The translations under genes were made by a program, and so were the position numbers. A DNA stretch of 64,000 bases. Origin: Pseudomaricurvus alkylphenolicus (GTDB lineage Bacteria > Pseudomonadota > Gammaproteobacteria > Pseudomonadales > Cellvibrionaceae). This document shows, piece by piece, positions 60,998-64,000 of the stretch. The stretch spans positions 682,001 to 746,000 of the forward strand of contig NZ_JAAQPI010000001.1 in assembly GCF_011683955.1 (NCBI RefSeq). The letters are read 5' to 3'. The notes under the pieces were generated by a model that saw nothing but the letters and a program-made list of their open reading frames with translations, was not told where the DNA came from and searched no databases. Each line of letters starts with the position of its first letter. Position 1 is the stretch's first letter.

Positions 60998-61897
60998 ATG
61001 AGCAACCTCGATATAGCAAAAGTCGATCTCAATCTGCTGAAATCCCTGCGTGCATTGCTCTCGGAACGGCACGTCGGCCGAGCGGCAAAAAGCCTGCATG
61101 TCAGCCAGTCAGCCATGAGTCATACCCTGGCCAGATTGCGTGACACCTTCGACGATCCACTGTTCGTACGCACCGCCACCGGTCTGGAACCGACATCGCG
61201 TGCTTTGGCGCTGGCCCCCAAGCTGACTACGATACTCGACGATATCAGCTCCATGCTGACGCCGGAGAGCTTCGACCCGGCTAATATCAAAACCCGTTTT
61301 CGCCTGCACACACACAGTTTTATTCTAGCCAGTTACCTGGCACCGTTTTTCCATAAAATGCATCTGCTGGCTCCCAATCTTATTTTCGAAACCAGCGGTT
61401 TTTCAGAATACAGTTACCAGCAGCTGGACAAAGGCAATGTTGATCTGATTGTGGCCGCCGGGCTGCAGGCACCATCGCGCTATATGCAGCGGCGCATCGT
61501 AGAGGAAGATCGCGTATGTCTGGTGGACGAGAAGCATCCGGCGCAAAGCCACTGGGGGCCGGACATTTTTCTTAACTACCCGCACGTGAAGAACACGCTG
61601 CTGGACGACAAGGAAGATCCCATCGCTGTTGGTTTGCGGGAACATAAACTGCCGGCGCGTACCATAGGCTTTTATACCGACGACATGCTGGCCCAAGCAG
61701 TCGTACTCAAGGACTCTGAGCTAATCGCCACACTGCCCAGGTCCATAGCCGAGATCGGCCACAGGCAGTTTGGGCACTCTATTCTGCCCTGCCCTTTCGA
61801 ATTGCCCAACGTGGTGATCAAAGCCATCTGGCATGAACGCAGCCAGAATGATCAGGTCCACCAGTGGTTACGAGAACAACTGGCGTCGGGTTTGTAA
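60998..61897 (+). CDS. LysR-family regulator, NahR/NodD-like
   Basis: 299 residues, single HTH (about 9-67: LNLLKSLRALLSERHVGRAAKSL, VSQSAMSHTLARLR, DPLFVR). The DLNLL opening and effector region resemble NahR/NodD-type regulators that respond to aromatic compounds. Divergent (151 bases) from the aldehyde dehydrogenase-dehalogenase operon, which it probably controls. No good ribosome site was noticed. Its 3' end faces a TonB receptor 118 bases away. Confidence 0.9.
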   Translation: MSNLDIAKVDLNLLKSLRALLSERHVGRAAKSLHVSQSAMSHTLARLRDTFDDPLFVRTATGLEPTSRALALAPKLTTILDDISSMLTPESFDPANIKTRFRLHTHSFILASYLAPFFHKMHLLAPNLIFETSGFSEYSYQQLDKGNVDLIVAAGLQAPSRYMQRRIVEEDRVCLVDEKHPAQSHWGPDIFLNYPHVKNTLLDDKEDPIAVGLREHKLPARTIGFYTDDMLAQAVVLKDSELIATLPRSIAEIGHRQFGHSILPCPFELPNVVIKAIWHERSQNDQVHQWLREQLASGL

Positions 61898-62015
61898 GTC
61901 CTGTACATCACCGCTTCCGGCATCCATGCCTCCCGCGGCATACCGTACATCCTGTACATAAAAGACCGCGAGCTGGAACACCAGCCCACGGAAACCACTT
62001 TACGTGCAGACCGCC

Positions 62016-64000
62016 TCAGAATTTGTACCCCAGCGTCACGCCCACCTGGCGGGGGGCATTATAAGTAACGAATTCCTGGCCACCACAACCGGCACAATCC
62101 ATAAAGCCAATACCCCGAAGAACATTGCCTTCCTGAACTTCGTCCGTCAGGTTGGTTGCAAACAACTCGGCAGTGAACTTCTCTTCCTGGCTTGTCCAAT
62201 GCAAGCGTAGATTAACGTTGGTATAGTCGTCCGCACGATCCCCTTCGCGATTCAGGAATGCATAGTAAATCTCGTCGGTGTAGGAGCCTTCCAGTCGCAG
62301 ACGCAGGCTTCCGCTGTTGAAATCCCAGTTACCCGTAACGCCGAGACTGTAAGTCAGCTCTGGGGATCGCGTGAGTTCATTGCCCGAATAGTCTTCGTCA
62401 ATGCCGTCACCATTGACATCGAACACCAGCGTTTCGTACTCGCTGTCCATAAAGCCGGCGCTGGCATCGATGGCCCAAATCTCGCTAAGCAACGCCTGCA
62501 GCTCTACCTCTAAACCGTTGACGGTGGCCTCACCGGCATTACCCGCCGCGGGGCCACTGTTCTGGAATACCTGGAATTGCAGGTCGGAATAATCATTGGT
62601 ATATGCCGAGACATTCAGCTGTAAACGGTCATCCAAGAGTCTCGATTTGAGTCCCACTTCCAATGTATCGACAAATTCGGGGTCGTATACGGCGTCGCGA
62701 CCAGCAGACACGATGGCGACCTGATTGATGCCACCACTCTTATAACCGCGAGCGAGGGAGGCGTATAGCATGGAGTCTTCCGAGAATTTCCAGTCGAAGG
62801 ACAGCTTTCCGGTGACTTCCTGCGAGTCCACAGCGACTTCGTCGACGAACTCCGGTCCAAACAGAATATTTTTGTTCGTGCCTTCCTTTTCATCATCGGT
62901 ATAACGTAACCCCAAGGTCACAGCGACCTTATCGTTGATATCGTAAGTCCCCTGTGCGAACACGGCCCAGGAAGTCGTTTCGACATCGCCGCCCAGTTTG
63001 ACACCCGCTTCGGTGCCATTCAAACCGGCAATGATGTCAAATCGGCTTTCGTAGAAAGTTGAGTAGCGGGTTCCCTTTTCCTTAAAGTAGTAGAGACCGC
63101 CGATCCAGCGCAGATCCCCTCCGGTATCGGAAATCAACTGGATTTCCTGGGAAAACTGTTCCGCATTTTCCGTCAGTACCAGCTCGCCCAGCGCCTTTTC
63201 AGAACTGTCGGTATCCTGATGAGATTCAAACTCCGATTCGCCGTAGGCAGTGATGGATTTAATGGAGAAATTATCGAAATCCCAATCCAGGGTGCCTGAA
63301 ACCAGAACAAACTCATTGTCCTGAGACTCTCTTAGACCTTTTGCTTCTTTGAAGGGGCGCTGGTCATTAACCAAGGTCTCGCCATCCAGTACAAAATCCA
63401 CGGTGCCGGGAATGGGAGGGCCTGCCAGGGTTTGAGGATAGGCCTCTCGCACCTCGGCCTGAGTGCCGACGCCGCCGTTTTTGACGTAACTGGCAGACAG
63501 CAGAAAACTCGCCGAATCATTGATATCGAACGACACGTGGCTCCGGAGTCCGTAGTTGTCGGCGTCGTTGGCATCGGTTCCGCCTGGCACGGAATTTTCC
63601 GTATAGCCGTCGCGCTCTTCGTTAAAGGCAACCACTCGTGCACTCACGCTTTCGCTGATTGGTAAGTTAACCGCGCCCCTGATCTGACGCAAGTTGTAGT
63701 CGCCCAGCGTCGCCTCTATTTCCCCTTCAAACTCGTCCCCGGGTTTGCGGGTAATCAGATTAATCGAGCCTCCCGTTGCATTACGCCCGTAGAGCGTACC
63801 CTGAGGACCGCGCAACACTTCCACCCGCTCAGTATCAAATGCAGTGAACAAGGAGCCTACCGGGCGGCCTATATAGACGCCGTCGAGATGCATGGCGACG
63901 CCAGGATCACCACCGGCTGTAGTATTTTCCATCCCGATGCCACGAATGGCCACGAAAGCCACCGGACCAAAATTTCCGAACTGCAACGAGGGCACCATAT
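62016..64000 (-). CDS. TonB-dependent outer-membrane receptor (module 4), N-terminus beyond window
   Basis: At least 660 residues are visible; the signal peptide, TonB box and first part of the plug lie past the right edge. RVEVLRGPQGTLYGRNATGGSIN (split here as its two halves, plug motif) and a complete barrel ending GVTLGYKF are seen. It converges on the LysR gene. Its position beside the dehalogenase suggests it imports the halogenated aromatic, by inference. Confidence 0.9.
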   Translation of the reverse strand, partial: MVPSLQFGNFGPVAFVAIRGIGMENTTAGGDPGVAMHLDGVYIGRPVGSLFTAFDTERVEVLRGPQGTLYGRNATGGSINLITRKPGDEFEGEIEATLGDYNLRQIRGAVNLPISESVSARVVAFNEERDGYTENSVPGGTDANDADNYGLRSHVSFDINDSASFLLSASYVKNGGVGTQAEVREAYPQTLAGPPIPGTVDFVLDGETLVNDQRPFKEAKGLRESQDNEFVLVSGTLDWDFDNFSIKSITAYGESEFESHQDTDSSEKALGELVLTENAEQFSQEIQLISDTGGDLRWIGGLYYFKEKGTRYSTFYESRFDIIAGLNGTEAGVKLGGDVETTSWAVFAQGTYDINDKVAVTLGLRYTDDEKEGTNKNILFGPEFVDEVAVDSQEVTGKLSFDWKFSEDSMLYASLARGYKSGGINQVAIVSAGRDAVYDPEFVDTLEVGLKSRLLDDRLQLNVSAYTNDYSDLQFQVFQNSGPAAGNAGEATVNGLEVELQALLSEIWAIDASAGFMDSEYETLVFDVNGDGIDEDYSGNELTRSPELTYSLGVTGNWDFNSGSLRLRLEGSYTDEIYYAFLNREGDRADDYTNVNLRLHWTSQEEKFTAELFATNLTDEVQEGNVLRGIGFMDCAGCGGQEFVTYNAPRQVGVTLGYKF

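Noticed and set aside
61904-61960. Repeated CTGTACAT motifs after the second LysR gene
   Set aside because: They lie between convergent genes, so a promoter operator role is unlikely; similarity to the AraC motif is limited to TGTACAT.
1-64000. CRISPR array, rRNA, complete tRNA, transposase or insertion sequence
   Set aside because: No regularly spaced direct repeats, rRNA-like blocks, full cloverleaf or transposase motifs were found anywhere in the window.

Overview
The window looks like an accessory-rich chromosomal segment from a marine-type gammaproteobacterium. The evidence is four large TonB-dependent receptors with proteobacterial TonB boxes, gammaproteobacterial-style LysR/AraC/MalT regulators and two families of REP-like intergenic palindromes. 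The genus is not determinable from the sequence. No rRNA, complete tRNA, CRISPR array or insertion sequence was seen.

Region 1 (1-19.3 kb) reads as one self-contained peptide and amino-acid utilisation regulon. It holds a TonB-dependent receptor, three SxxK serine hydrolases, an M28 peptidase, a CPBP membrane protease, an APC permease, a threonine-type catabolic set (2-amino-3-ketobutyrate CoA ligase-like enzyme, SDR, PLP dehydratase), a nitronate monooxygenase-family flavoprotein, a small periplasmic solute-binding protein and a 933-residue MalT-like LuxR-family ATPase regulator. Each transcription unit, including the regulator's own, has a C-tract/G-tract palindrome (C5-10, N3-8, G4-7) in its promoter region. 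I propose these as the operators of the MalT-like protein.

Region 2 (19.3-24.4 kb) is poor in coding sequence. It holds about 1.5-2 kb of densely packed stem-loops (candidate large structured RNA, probably + strand), a small protein vaguely like CsrA, an AlpA-like excisionase, a tyrosine recombinase and a fragment matching the 3' end of a tRNA-Leu. This is the edge of a mobile island.

Region 3 (24.4-64 kb) is a large aromatic-catabolism cluster built from repeated modules. Three LigAB-type extradiol dioxygenase pairs each have a divergent AraC regulator. The cluster also has two coniferyl-alcohol-dehydrogenase-like SDRs, three aldehyde dehydrogenases, three TonB receptors and MFS/membrane transporters. 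The lower protocatechuate/gallate 4,5-cleavage operon (tautomerase, ligI, ligK, ligJ) is under a LysR protein that carries two HTH domains in tandem. No ligC is present.

The right end adds a ferredoxin and P450, and a 1072-residue self-sufficient reductive dehalogenase: corrinoid domain, two [4Fe-4S] clusters and a fused FMN/NAD/[2Fe-2S] reductase, translationally coupled to an aldehyde dehydrogenase. Together these suggest uptake, oxidation, O-demethylation and/or dehalogenation of (halogenated) phenolics, then 4,5-ring cleavage to pyruvate and oxaloacetate. The two closest dioxygenase/AraC modules share an 18-bp putative operator at nearly the same distance from ligA.
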